Source: an uncultured Draconibacterium sp. (GTDB lineage Bacteria; Bacteroidota; Bacteroidia; Bacteroidales; Prolixibacteraceae). From it: 64,000 bases of DNA. Location of the stretch: assembly GCA_947492175.1 (NCBI GenBank), contig CANLMQ010000033.1:1-64000 (forward strand), written 5' to 3'. Shown one piece after another: positions 25,668 through 34,969 of this stretch. A program made the position numbers and the translations under genes. How positions within the stretch are numbered: position 1 is the first letter of the stretch; the number at the start of each line of letters is the position of its first letter. The notes under the pieces are model-generated. The model worked only from the letters and a program-made list of their open reading frames with translations, had not been told where the DNA came from and did no database searches.

Positions 25668-26354
25668 CTATAGTTTGTATCTGTCCCTTTTTTCGTCGTC
25701 TTTCCAAAAAACATAGCGGCCGTACTCGCGTATGGTACTGTCTGCTTTGTTTAATAAAGTAAATGCTTTGTCGCGTAAAATTTTGGCTTCGTTGCTATCG
25801 CCATCAGAACCATTGGCAGTAGCCAACAATTCCGACATAGTATGAGAAACCGAACGTGCTTGTTGAAGCAAATCAAGATCAAAATTAATAGCAGCCAGAG
25901 GTTCCGGATATTTTTCACCCAATACAGCCTCTTCAAGTAAATCCTGAATCATGTCGGCATTACTTGCTCCTTCACGGATACGCATAACTTTTTTCAGAAT
26001 GTCTTCGCGCTTGCGATAAGCAAAAGAGAAATGATGCAGCAGTTCATCTCTTAAAGCATAAGCCAGAGGAGATTGTTCCTGCCATTCAATCTGGGCATCT
26101 TCGCGTGCACGGAATCGGCTCATCCATTGTGCCTGGCAATAACGCAATGCACCGCTAAGCGGCGTCAATTGGTCGATCAGGTTAACATCCAGCCCAGCTC
26201 CTTCCAATGCCTCACGGTCTTCGTTGGCATTAATGGCCAGGGTTTCGGTGCGTGCCACAATTTCATCCACCGGACGATTGGGTACCTTCGCTTCATCTGC
26301 AGGGACAGATTCAATTTGATCTTTCCATGCGTTGAAATCATCTTGATAACTCAT
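25668..26354 (-). CDS. Hypothetical helical cytoplasmic protein, 228 aa
   Basis: I do not recognise the family. It has no signal peptide or membrane segment, is acidic and almost entirely helical by composition, with residues such as GALRYCQAQWMSRFRAREDA and LLEEAVLGEKYPEPL. The C-terminus is charged (EYGRYVFWKDDEKRDRYKL). It is the only minus-strand gene between 1 and 59 kb and looks unrelated to glycan use. A decayed relative of its C-terminus survives at 40672-40731 next to another cassette, so this family recurs at cassette boundaries. Confidence 0.75.
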   Translation of the reverse strand: MSYQDDFNAWKDQIESVPADEAKVPNRPVDEIVARTETLAINANEDREALEGAGLDVNLIDQLTPLSGALRYCQAQWMSRFRAREDAQIEWQEQSPLAYALRDELLHHFSFAYRKREDILKKVMRIREGASNADMIQDLLEEAVLGEKYPEPLAAINFDLDLLQQARSVSHTMSELLATANGSDGDSNEAKILRDKAFTLLNKADSTIREYGRYVFWKDDEKRDRYKL

Positions 26355-26414
26355 AAAATGTTATTTTTGAAAAGTTAATTATTATGTCCCTTCATTGGGA
26401 CGTTATTTATCTCT

Positions 26415-26445
26415 AACCGGCAGGCTCTTCCACAGCTTGCCGGTT
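26415..26445 (+). terminator. Orphan strong hairpin
   Basis: AACCGGCAGGCT (26415-26426) pairs with AGCTTGCCGGTT (26434-26445), followed by TTATTT. A smaller GTCCC/GGGAC hairpin lies ~25 bp before it. There is no plus-strand gene immediately upstream, so it may insulate the 228-aa gene from readthrough or be a leftover. The stem is similar to the terminator at 49381. Confidence 0.45.
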
Positions 26446-26465
26446 TTATTTCCCTGTGAAATCAA

Positions 26466-26567
26466 ATGAAACGACCATGAGAAAATCTTCACGCAAAAGC
26501 GAATAACTAAAATCATGGGAGTTCCATCTTATACCTAATAAAACAAACAATTTTAATAAGATGAAAA
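26466..26567 (+). repeat. Dispersed repeat R1, copy E
   Basis: This ~100-bp copy aligns without gaps over its first 60 bp with copy A (starting ATGAAACGA, reaching GAGTTCC). The second half has stem CATCTTAT (26525-26532) / ATAAGATG (26556-26563). The small ORF seen in copies A and C is interrupted here by TGA at codon 5. The rest of 26568-26992 shows no gene. Confidence 0.7.
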
Positions 26568-26992
26568 GGTATTGTTTTCACTTGACAAGTAAGATTTGAG
26601 CCTATTTCTTAGGTACATTTTTCCATAATGTGTTTTTAATATTTTCATCGGTTTTATATGTTTATGAAAGTCTTTGCATTTTTAGATTTGTTATGGGTTG
26701 TTGTCTTTATGTATTAGTTGTTTACGAGCTTGGGCTACCAGATTATTGTTTTGGTGTTTGCTATACAAGGTAAACATATGTTATGTAAAAACCAATAACG
26801 TAAAATCTGTTTTATAGCATCCTATAGTATCGTAGGGAATAATTGAAAGATTTCTCCTAAAAGAGGAGAATGCAAAATGGTCTGATACCAAAATAGAACG
26901 AATTTTAGAAAGGTCAAAATCGTTTCAAAAAAGACTCGTTTTGTAGTTTAAGCGTACAATACACAGTCTGTAGTAATAACACACTCATTCAT

Positions 26993-27022
26993 TTTGCAAT
27001 CAAGGTCATTTGGCTATATTTG
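26993..27022 (+). promoter_or_regulatory. Bacteroidota housekeeping-type promoter
   Basis: The -33 TTTG (26993-26996) and the exact TAnnTTTG match TATATTTG (27015-27022) are separated by 18 bp. It lies 28 bp before the broken sigma gene. Confidence 0.75.
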
Positions 27023-27050
27023 CGTCTTGCAAAAGGCAGGCAATAACTAA

Positions 27051-27460
27051 ATGAATCAAAATAACAGCGAAATACAATTAATCAGATCTTTTAAAAATGG
27101 CGATGAAGTGGCTTTCGAAAAGTTATTCAGTCGTCATCATAAAAAATTGTATGGATTTTTATTTAAGTTATTGAATTCAAAGCAGGATGCAGAAGAAATT
27201 GTACAAGACACTTTCATCAAAATTTGGGAAAGGCGGGCAGATTTTATCGAAGGGAATTCGTTTGAAGCGTTTCTTTTTAAAATTGCCAAAAATGCTTTTC
27301 TCAACCTAAACCGAAAAAATGTAAACCGCAGGATAATTGAATCAGATATCTCTGTTTTACCCATTTGTTTTCATTCTCCCACGATGTAGATATGCAGTCG
27401 GTGGCCGGAAATAGAGCCGAATAGTTAACGGAATTACATTATATTTGGGAAGATTAGCAA
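27051..27460 (+). pseudogene. Broken ECF sigma factor (region 2 only)
   Basis: The open part is 112 aa and contains a good region 2 (YGFLFKLLNSKQDAEEIVQD, FIKIWERR, FEAFLFKIAKNAFLNLNRK). It then ends abruptly at 27389 in sequence unrelated to sigma factors. In another frame 27387-27460 continues as DVDMQSVAGNRAE, stop, LTELHYIWED, resembling the linker of this family. Region 4 is absent. No fecR or susC follows. It still has a near-perfect promoter, so a truncated transcript or peptide may be made. Confidence 0.75.
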
Positions 27461-27486
27461 TGTAGAACTATAAGAAGCAATTACAA

Positions 27487-27587
27487 TTTTCATACGATTA
27501 AAATTATTTATTTATAAAGTATCGTATGGAACTCGATGTATTTTTAATCATCCTCTTGGGTGTGAATATTTTACATCTTCGTTTCAT
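27487..27587 (-). repeat. Dispersed repeat R1, copy A, with 27-aa small ORF
   Basis: On the minus strand, 27587 to 27504 reads MKRRCKIFTPKRMIKNTSSS then IRYFINK and a stop. The downstream half carries the stem CATACGAT (27491-27498) / ATCGTATG (27521-27528). It is almost identical, in opposite orientation, to copy B at 41719-41818. The rest of the 27461-27735 gap has no convincing gene. A 65-codon plus-strand frame across it is antisense to this repeat and has no family features. Confidence 0.65.
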
Positions 27588-27735
27588 AATCTTAAAGGTA
27601 TCTATTATGTTTGGTATGCAGTACAAGGCCTGGCAGATGTTTTTCATGGATGAATCAGAAACAGAGGAAGATGAGAACTGTTACTATTCTACAGAAGCTG
27701 ATGAAAAATGTTTTACTAGTTAAATATTTCAAAAA

Positions 27736-30159
27736 ATGAGACTGGTTGTTGTAATATGCTTGTGTTTTGCATTAATTCTGGAGATTGGGAAAGGGTATTC
27801 GCAGGATAAGAACCTAAACAATTACAATATTATTTGGAACACACAAAGTAAAAACTCGAGTGAATCAATGCCACTGGTTGGTGGTGATATTGGTTGTAAT
27901 GTGTGGATTGAAAATGGAGATATTCTGTTTTATTTACAAAGAAGCGGAAGTTTTGATGAAAACAGTCAGTATCTGAAAATGGGAAGATTTCGTGTGCAGT
28001 TAAACCCAAATCCGTTTGAAGAACAATCTGTATTTCGTCAGGAACTCAAACTCGCTGATGGTTATATCGAAATAGAATCAGCTAAAGATAATGAGCCCAA
28101 TACCTTGAAATCCAAAATCAGATTGTGGGTTGATGTCTTTAATCCAGTTGTACATGTTGATGTTGAGTCGAATAAAAATACAGAAGTTACTGTTTTATAC
28201 GAAAGCTGGCGCACGGAAGACAAGGAGTTGTTCCCAATTTCATTGGGGCGCCATCGTTTTGCTGCTTTTAATCTCGAAGGTTATCCTGGTAAAGTGATTT
28301 GCTCGAAAGACGTGATTGAACCTCATAATAATGGAATTCTTTTTTATCATCGTAATCCTGAAAATAAACTAATCCCGGAGGTGCTTATCAGTGAGCAGGG
28401 ATTAGAGGATTATACAAATGAAATTACCGATGATTTAAAACATCGTACGTTTGGCGGTCTGCTTTATGGTGAAAATTTTATCGCTGATGGACAAGGAGAA
28501 GGTACATACCAGATTACGCCTTATAAAGCATGGAAATTAAAAAGTAAACGGCCGCAAAAAAAACATCAAATATTTGTGGCCACACATATCGATCAGGCAG
28601 AAAGCATTGAAGAGTGGAAAGATCAATTGGCAGAAACGATTGAAGAAACAGCAGTAAATCAGGAAGAGGCATTTCAAAAAACAATTTTGTGGTGGCATAA
28701 CTTCTGGAATCGTAGCCATATCTTCATTAATCTCGAAAAACCTGACCCGGAAAATTCGGTTTGGCAGATGAGCCGTAATTACCAGCTATTCCGTTATCAG
28801 TTGGGAGGTAATGTTTGGGGCGAATATCCAACAAAATTCAATGGCGGAAATCTTACTTTTGATCCTGTTTTGGTAAATAAAGAAACAGCTTATGATCCTG
28901 ACTGGCGGCAGTGGGGTGGTTCTGTTTTTACTGCCCAGAATCAACGGTTATTGTATTGGCCGATGTTAAAATCGGGTGATTTTGATGCAATTTTGCCGCA
29001 ATTCGAATTATACAGGAAAGGACTTCCGGGGGCAACTGCCCGCGTGAAAGAGCACTTTGGACACGAAGGGGCAGTTTATTGCGAGTACACCAGTGTCCCG
29101 GGGATTGCATTTGGCGATGGCTGGGGATGGAAAAACGAATACAATTATCGTACACGTGGTGAAGAAATTCCTTTTGGCGATCCGCGGGCAAATGCAGCTA
29201 CCGGATGGAATGAACCGGTTGAGAAAGGAATTATGGGAAATGGATCAATTGCCTATCACTGGGAATCGCAGGTGGAACATGCTTATATGATTCTGGAATA
29301 TCATCGGTTTACAGGAACTGACATATCGAAGTACATACCTTTTATTGAACAATCGCTGGTGTTTTTCGACAAACATTACCGGATGCGTCAGAAGATGCGC
29401 AATGGAAAGGAACTGGATGAAAATGGTAAGCTGGTAATTTATCCATCCACTTCCTGCGAATCGTACCGCGGTGCTAAAAATCCATCAGATTTAATTGCCG
29501 GGCTGAAAGCGTGCCTGGAAGAAATGTTACAACTTGACGAAAGGTATATTAGCAACGAAAAGAAAGTGTATTATCGTGAATTTCTGAATACTATTCCCGA
29601 TTTTTCTTATAGCGATTCCGAAGATTATAAAATAATACAACCAGCCGAATCCTGGATAAAATATCAAAATGTTGAGTGCCCGCAGTTTTATCCCTTGTTT
29701 CCTTTTAATCGGTTTTATCTGGGAAAGGACGACATGACTCTATTTCAGAATACCTGGGAACATGGAAACTTCCCAAAAAACATGGTGCAAAGCTGGCATC
29801 AGGATGGAATCTTTTTTGCACGAATGGGAATGACTCAGGAAGCAGCTGATTATAATACAAAAAAACTGCAGGACAGTCCACGGCGCTATCCAACTTTTTG
29901 GGGCCCGGGACACGACTGGGTACCTGATCACAATTGGGGAGGCTCAGGTATGATTGGTCTGCAGGAAATGTTATTACAGACCTTTGGCGATAAGATAATC
30001 CTGTTTCCGGCCTGGCCAAAACACTGGGATGTTGATTTTAAATTACATGCACCCAAAAATACAACAGTGGAAGTTCGTTTTAAAAACGGAGAAATAGAGA
30101 AGCTAAAGGTCATTCCCGAAAGCAGACGAGCAGATCTGGTAATTACAGATATGAAATAA
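27736..30159 (+). CDS. DUF5703-type glycosidase (six-hairpin fold), secreted
   Basis: 807 aa. The signal peptide ends GYSQ (~23). The N-terminal domain (~25-300) has the DUF5703 pattern NIIWNTQSKNSSESMPLVGG then DIGCNVWIENGDILFYLQRS. The C-terminal ~330-760 part is an (alpha/alpha)6-like catalytic domain (FWNRSHIFI, CEYTSVPGIAFGDGWGW, NYQLFRYQLGG, VECPQFYPLFPFNRF) and ends with a small beta domain. The activity is not established to my knowledge. It precedes the GH95 gene by ~200 bp, and the two share the fold family. It is probably an exo-glycosidase of a fucosylated or sulfated glycan. Confidence 0.75.
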   Translation: MRLVVVICLCFALILEIGKGYSQDKNLNNYNIIWNTQSKNSSESMPLVGGDIGCNVWIENGDILFYLQRSGSFDENSQYLKMGRFRVQLNPNPFEEQSVFRQELKLADGYIEIESAKDNEPNTLKSKIRLWVDVFNPVVHVDVESNKNTEVTVLYESWRTEDKELFPISLGRHRFAAFNLEGYPGKVICSKDVIEPHNNGILFYHRNPENKLIPEVLISEQGLEDYTNEITDDLKHRTFGGLLYGENFIADGQGEGTYQITPYKAWKLKSKRPQKKHQIFVATHIDQAESIEEWKDQLAETIEETAVNQEEAFQKTILWWHNFWNRSHIFINLEKPDPENSVWQMSRNYQLFRYQLGGNVWGEYPTKFNGGNLTFDPVLVNKETAYDPDWRQWGGSVFTAQNQRLLYWPMLKSGDFDAILPQFELYRKGLPGATARVKEHFGHEGAVYCEYTSVPGIAFGDGWGWKNEYNYRTRGEEIPFGDPRANAATGWNEPVEKGIMGNGSIAYHWESQVEHAYMILEYHRFTGTDISKYIPFIEQSLVFFDKHYRMRQKMRNGKELDENGKLVIYPSTSCESYRGAKNPSDLIAGLKACLEEMLQLDERYISNEKKVYYREFLNTIPDFSYSDSEDYKIIQPAESWIKYQNVECPQFYPLFPFNRFYLGKDDMTLFQNTWEHGNFPKNMVQSWHQDGIFFARMGMTQEAADYNTKKLQDSPRRYPTFWGPGHDWVPDHNWGGSGMIGLQEMLLQTFGDKIILFPAWPKHWDVDFKLHAPKNTTVEVRFKNGEIEKLKVIPESRRADLVITDMK

Positions 30160-30264
30160 ACATTCTCATCTCCCTTTTTATGGTTCACTTATGGTAAAGA
30201 TTTGAAATCAAACTTTGCCGGTAAAGAAGGTATTTTGATAAGAAAATATTTCTTGTGAAATGGT

Positions 30265-30294
30265 TTTGATAGGAAAGATTGTATTATATATTTG
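30265..30294 (+). promoter_or_regulatory. Bacteroidota housekeeping-type promoter for GH95
   Basis: TTTG (30265-30268), 18-bp spacer, TATATTTG (30287-30294), the same spacing as the promoter at 26993. It implies a ~60-nt leader before ATG 30361 and suggests that GH95 is transcribed independently of the DUF5703 gene. Confidence 0.75.
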
Positions 30295-30360
30295 CCATCG
30301 TTAAAACAGGAAATAAAAAGTATTACTTGTAAGTATTTGGATATAAATAAAGTGAAAATA

Positions 30361-32697
30361 ATGGGAAGAAAATTGATTTGCATATTAATGCTCTTGATGG
30401 CGGTAACACCGCTTATCGGACAACCTCAAAATAAATTGTGGTACACACAGCCTGCTTCCGATTGGATGACCGAGGCTTTACCCATTGGAAACGGTTACAT
30501 GGGAGTCATGTTTTTTGGAGGAGTAGAAAAAGAGCAAATTCAATTTACGGAAGGTACATTGTGGAGTGGAGGCCCCGGTTTTGGCAAAGAATACAACTAT
30601 GGAAACAAAGAGGAAGCCTGGAAATATTTGTCAGGGATTCGCGAACTTTTAGATGCAGGGAAGTTAGACGAGGCGCATAAACTGGCAAGTAGCAGGTTAA
30701 CAGGGAGTACACATAAAAAAGAAATGGGGTTGTCTTCATTTGGAGACTATGGTGCACAGCAAACCATGGGCGATCTGTTTATTGAAGTTGAACACTCTGG
30801 TAATCCTGAAAAATATCGACGCGAATTAAACCTAAATACCGGCGAAGGAAAAGTATCATACGAACTTAATGGTAATAAATACGAACGCACTTATTTCGGC
30901 AGTTATCCGGCCAAAGCTATGGTGTACCGTTTTGAAAGCAGTTCTAAAACAAAGTATACTATTGAATATGTTTCTCCACACGTAAAAAACAACGAATCGT
31001 TTTCAAATGGTATTTATTCATACAAAGGCAATGTGTCTGATAATGGAATGCAATATGAAACGCGTTTGAAAATAGAATCGGATGGATTTGTTGTTTACGA
31101 AGAAGGAAAGATTAGTGTTTCTGGAGCCAAATTTCTGAATATTTATCATGTTGCTGCAACAGATTATACTCTGAATTATCCAAATTACAAGGGGAATGAT
31201 TTTATCGCAGATAATAATCACGCACTAAAAAATCTGGAAGGAAAATCATACAACGAAATCAGGCAAACCCGCCTGGACGATTATCAGAGTTTATTTGGAA
31301 GAGTAGAACTTGATCTTGGTGAAAATACCCGAAATTCAGTTCCAACCGACATTCGGTTACAGGAATTTGCAGCCGGAATTTCCGACCCCGGATTTGAGCA
31401 AATCTATTTTCAGTACAGTCGTTATTTAATGATTTCGGCTTCACGCCCGGGAACTATGCCCTTAAATTTGCAGGGGAAATGGAATAACAGTACAAATCCA
31501 CCCTGGGCATGTGATTATCACATGAACATTAATCAGCAAATGTTATACTGGCCCGCCGAAGTTACAAATCTGAGCGAATGCCATTTGCCGCTGTTTACAT
31601 ATATGGAAAGTATGGTTGAACCGGGCAAAGTTTCTGCAAAAGAATTTTTCAATGTACGTGGATGGATTGTAAATACCATGAATAATCCTTTTGGCTTTAC
31701 CGCTCCCGGATGGGGATTTCCCTGGGGGTTCTTTCCTGGTGGTGCGGCCTGGTTATGTCAACACGCATGGGAACATTACGATTTTACCCGCGATAAAGAA
31801 TATTTGAAGGAAACAGCTTATCCTTTAATGAAAGAAGCTGCCTTGTTTTGGATCGATTATTTAATTGAAGATGAAAATGGTTACCTGGTATCGTCGCCAT
31901 CGTATTCTCCTGAACATGGTGGAATCTCCCGTGGGGCTTCCATGGATCATCAAATAGCCTGGGATGTGCTGAATAATTGTATTCTGGCATGCGATGCTTT
32001 AGGCATCGACGAGGAATTCAAAAAGGAAGCTTTGAGTGTGAGAGATAAGATCTTTCCCCCAACCATAGGGAAATGGGGCCAATTACAGGAGTGGAAAGAA
32101 GATGTAGATGATCCTGAAAATCATCACCGACATGTATCCCATTTATATGCACTACATCCTGGAAAACAAATAAACTCTGAAACATCGCCGAAGTTGATTG
32201 AAGCAGCAAAAGTAAGTTTAAATGCACGCGGCGACGATGGTACAGGTTGGTCGTTGGCATGGAAAGTAAATTTTTGGGCGCGATTAAAAGATGGCGACAG
32301 GGCCTATAAACTGTTTCGCCGATTATTACAGCCAACAGGAAGCCATGGTACAAATATGACTAATGGTGGAGGAAGTTATGCAAATCTGCTGTGTGCACAT
32401 CCGCCTTTTCAGTTGGATGGAAACATGGGTGGTTGTGCCGGAATAGCCGAGTTACTAATGCAATCGCACACCGGTACAATTGAATTACTTCCGGCGTTGC
32501 CAGCGCAGTGGAAGCACGGAAGTGTAAAGGGATTAAAAGCCCGTGGTGGTTTTGAAGTAAGTTTGGCCTGGGAAAAAGGGGAACTGAGTGATGCTCAAAT
32601 TGCAGGAACCCCTGGAATGGAAGGCGAATATAAATATGATGGTAAAACCCACAAATTTGAAATTCCGCAAAGTGGTATTTTCTTGATTAAGATGTAG
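30361..32697 (+). CDS. GH95 alpha-L-fucosidase (or alpha-L-galactosidase)
   Basis: 778 aa from ATG 30361. An upstream in-frame ATG at 30292 overlaps the promoter and is rejected. The signal peptide ends PLIGQ. The N-terminal beta-sandwich contains WYTQPASDWMTEALPIGNG and EGTLWSGGPG. The catalytic (alpha/alpha)6 domain has N389 and N391 (HMNINQQMLYWPAE), E518 (SYSPEHGG) and D686 (FQLDGNMGG). These correspond to the Asn/Asn/Glu/Asp set known for bifidobacterial AfcA. It is an inverting exo-enzyme acting on terminal alpha-1,2-L-fucose or L-galactose. Confidence 0.93.
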   Translation: MGRKLICILMLLMAVTPLIGQPQNKLWYTQPASDWMTEALPIGNGYMGVMFFGGVEKEQIQFTEGTLWSGGPGFGKEYNYGNKEEAWKYLSGIRELLDAGKLDEAHKLASSRLTGSTHKKEMGLSSFGDYGAQQTMGDLFIEVEHSGNPEKYRRELNLNTGEGKVSYELNGNKYERTYFGSYPAKAMVYRFESSSKTKYTIEYVSPHVKNNESFSNGIYSYKGNVSDNGMQYETRLKIESDGFVVYEEGKISVSGAKFLNIYHVAATDYTLNYPNYKGNDFIADNNHALKNLEGKSYNEIRQTRLDDYQSLFGRVELDLGENTRNSVPTDIRLQEFAAGISDPGFEQIYFQYSRYLMISASRPGTMPLNLQGKWNNSTNPPWACDYHMNINQQMLYWPAEVTNLSECHLPLFTYMESMVEPGKVSAKEFFNVRGWIVNTMNNPFGFTAPGWGFPWGFFPGGAAWLCQHAWEHYDFTRDKEYLKETAYPLMKEAALFWIDYLIEDENGYLVSSPSYSPEHGGISRGASMDHQIAWDVLNNCILACDALGIDEEFKKEALSVRDKIFPPTIGKWGQLQEWKEDVDDPENHHRHVSHLYALHPGKQINSETSPKLIEAAKVSLNARGDDGTGWSLAWKVNFWARLKDGDRAYKLFRRLLQPTGSHGTNMTNGGGSYANLLCAHPPFQLDGNMGGCAGIAELLMQSHTGTIELLPALPAQWKHGSVKGLKARGGFEVSLAWEKGELSDAQIAGTPGMEGEYKYDGKTHKFEIPQSGIFLIKM

Positions 32698-32829
32698 GTA
32701 AATAAGAAAAAGATTTCAGGTTAAAATTCAACAGACAACTAATTCTTAATACAAAATAACTTTTTAGTTAGATAGTGCCTTCTTATAATATTTTTTCATA
32801 TTTGTAATATTATACTAACAGATTTTGCT

Positions 32830-33426
32830 TTGCCGAAGTACAACTTAAATAGCGAAAAAGACCTGGTAGCAGGTCTGAAAAAGGACAAACACAATTCTTT
32901 TCAGTCGCTATTCGAATTATACAGTAATCCTTTGTTTCAATTTTCATTAAGTTATCTTAAATCGACAGAAGCAGCCGAAGATGTGGTGCAGGAAGTGTTT
33001 ACCAAAGTCTGGAATAAAAGAAAAGAGCTTAAAACCGATACTTCTTTTAAATCATATTTGTTTACCATAGCTCTGAATTCGATTCGGAAACAGTTTAATA
33101 AACTCACTAGATTAAATGAGGTGAAGCACGATATTTTGCTGGATTCGACGAAAGACAAATCTACTTTTGATGATGAAGGAGATTACCAGACATTGCTTGA
33201 TAAGCTGGATGAATTAATAACGAAGATGCCCGAAAAGCGCCGACAGGTTTTTATAAAAAAGAAGCTGGAAGAAAAATCATTAAAGGAAATAGCGCAGGAA
33301 TTACACATTACCCCCAAAACTGTCGAATACCACATTACAGAAGCTATGAAGTTTCTGAAAGAAGAATTTGAAAAATTACAGGTAAAAGGTTTGATTTTTT
33401 ACTATCTTTTTGTCGGGAAAGACTAA
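32830..33426 (+). CDS. ECF sigma factor, FecI-like (cassette 2), TTG start
   Basis: 198 aa. Region 2 is LFQFSLSYLKSTEAAEDVVQ, FTKVW; region 4 is MPEKRRQVFIKKKLEEKSLK then EIAQELHITPKTVEYH. The start is TTG at 32830, and no methionine codon occurs in frame until ~residue 130. Its first codons (TTGCCG) match those of the cassette 1 sigma gene. A near-consensus -7 element CATATTTG lies at 32797-32804, giving a leader of only ~20 nt. Confidence 0.9.
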   Translation: MPKYNLNSEKDLVAGLKKDKHNSFQSLFELYSNPLFQFSLSYLKSTEAAEDVVQEVFTKVWNKRKELKTDTSFKSYLFTIALNSIRKQFNKLTRLNEVKHDILLDSTKDKSTFDDEGDYQTLLDKLDELITKMPEKRRQVFIKKKLEEKSLKEIAQELHITPKTVEYHITEAMKFLKEEFEKLQVKGLIFYYLFVGKD

Positions 33427-33785
33427 GATTTGTGTAATTAAGAATCTCTTCAGCTGTTTCTATAGAAAATATTGTGAACAACTGTATTTTATCTCCTTTT
33501 TATATGTCATACTAAATTTGTTTCACAATCTTGCTTATTTTGATAATCAGAGATAATAAGTAAGGTCCAGAAATAAATTTAGGGTGACGTTTGTTTATGA
33601 TTCATTGTGGGCATACATAAAAAACTATTCTATATAGGTGCAGAAGGTAGGAGGTTAGCATGCTTTTCCAATTTTTTTCAAAAAAAATAAATTTTGCACT
33701 GGGGATTTCAATTATTTCAGGATATAATTATTAAAAGAAACAGAAAAAACTGTTTACACATAGGTTTAGTTTGGTTAGTTAGTAG
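33427..33785 (+). other. Sigma/anti-sigma gap of cassette 2, non-coding
   Basis: AT-rich, with no coding frame of note. A TGCACTGGGGATTTC block at 33695-33709 resembles the sequence at the same place in cassette 4 (TGTACTAGGGGATTT, 50695-50709) and is a candidate ECF-dependent promoter for fecR-susC-susD. Confidence 0.4.
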
Positions 33786-33813
33786 AAGAAGGAGAAAGAT
33801 CTTTCTCCTTCTT
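33786..33813. promoter_or_regulatory. 28-bp perfect palindrome just before fecR-2
   Basis: The palindrome is centred between 33799 and 33800, with arms AAGAAGGAGAAAGA and TCTTTCTCCTTCTT. It lies 12 bp before the ATG. In RNA it would form a hairpin occluding the purine-rich leader; as DNA it could be a dimer-protein site. Confidence 0.7.
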
Positions 33814-33825
33814 TAAACATAAAGC

Positions 33826-34875
33826 ATGAAGGAAAAAATAGGCATAAAAACACTTATAAACTTTTCGGAAGGAAAATACTCGTACAACGAATATTTAAAA
33901 GTAAAAGATTGGTTCAGCCATATGGAAGAGCCCAAAGAGGTGAAGGATAAATTGTTTAATCAGTGGGAAGATATAGTTCGAGATGAGGGGAGGAGAGATA
34001 AATCATTAAATCATATTTTTGAAAAAATACAGTATAATATTTTGCTGGAAGAAAGGAAGGAAGTCAAAAATGTTAATATATGGAGCTATTATAGGCAGGT
34101 AGCTGCAATTTTGCTTGTTCCGGTATTGGCATTTTCAATCTGGTATTATATTTCATCAAAATCGGTAAACTTTAATACTCATCAAAAAACAGCACAGAGC
34201 TGGGTAGAGATAAATGCTCCTGAAGGGGCGAGAGTAGAGTTTATGCTTCCAGATAGTTCGAGAGGATGGTTAAACAGCGGCTCGAAATTAAGATATCCAA
34301 CCATTTTTGGCGACAAGCGAAAAGTAGAATTAGCCGGCGAAGCCTGGTTTGACGTGAAACATATTGATGAGGATGGTTTTGTGGTGAGTGTATCCGATAT
34401 GGATGTAAAAGTTCTGGGTACCAAGTTTAATCTATCTGCTTATTCTGAAGATGATTTCACCAGCGTTATATTAGAAGAAGGGAAAGTTGAAGTAAACGGT
34501 AAAACCGGAACCTTTAATCAGGTTTTATCACCCAATCAGAAGATTTCATTTAACCGTAAAGAGAGGTCGTTAAATCTGGTAGAAGTGGATGCAAGACACT
34601 TTTCTGCCTGGAAAGAAGGGTATTTAATTATTGATAATGAAACATTGGGGGAGGTGATAGGAAGGATGGAACGATGGTACAATGTTGAGATTGAAATTCA
34701 GGATGAAGTACTGAAACATTACCGTTTTAAAGCAACATTTAAAGATGAGCCATTGGAAGAAATACTGAGATTATTAACAAAAACGACACCAATGATTTAT
34801 AAAATTGAAAAACGTACTGAAGACGCAAATGGCGTGTTTAGGCAGAAAAAAGTAACAATAAAACTAAAACAATAA
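33826..34875 (+). CDS. FecR-like anti-sigma factor (cassette 2)
   Basis: 349 aa. A cytoplasmic N-terminus of ~88 residues precedes the transmembrane helix QVAAILLVPVLAFSIWYYI. The periplasmic FecR part reads PEGARVEFMLPDSSRGWLNS and VLGTKFNLSAYSED, followed by the DUF4974 part (LIIDNETLGEVIGRMERWYN). Partner of the sigma factor at 32830 and the SusC at 34970. Confidence 0.92.
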   Translation: MKEKIGIKTLINFSEGKYSYNEYLKVKDWFSHMEEPKEVKDKLFNQWEDIVRDEGRRDKSLNHIFEKIQYNILLEERKEVKNVNIWSYYRQVAAILLVPVLAFSIWYYISSKSVNFNTHQKTAQSWVEINAPEGARVEFMLPDSSRGWLNSGSKLRYPTIFGDKRKVELAGEAWFDVKHIDEDGFVVSVSDMDVKVLGTKFNLSAYSEDDFTSVILEEGKVEVNGKTGTFNQVLSPNQKISFNRKERSLNLVEVDARHFSAWKEGYLIIDNETLGEVIGRMERWYNVEIEIQDEVLKHYRFKATFKDEPLEEILRLLTKTTPMIYKIEKRTEDANGVFRQKKVTIKLKQ

Positions 34876-34884
34876 GAAAGCAAA

Positions 34885-34913
34885 GCAGGAAAGTGGTTCC
34901 AGCACTTTCCTGC
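34885..34913 (+). promoter_or_regulatory. Stem-loop between fecR-2 and susC-2
   Basis: A perfect 11-bp stem GCAGGAAAGTG (34885-34895) / CACTTTCCTGC (34903-34913) with a 7-nt loop. No T-tract follows. It is nearly the same stem as the one at 51807 in cassette 4. Confidence 0.75.
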
Positions 34914-34969
34914 ACAATTGCAGAGCGAGTTCAATTAAAATTATTTATTCACTCTTACATGGTAAATTT

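Noticed and set aside
27526..27723. 65-codon plus-strand frame as a gene
   Set aside because: Its first third is antisense to repeat R1 copy A, and the rest has no recognisable features or start context.
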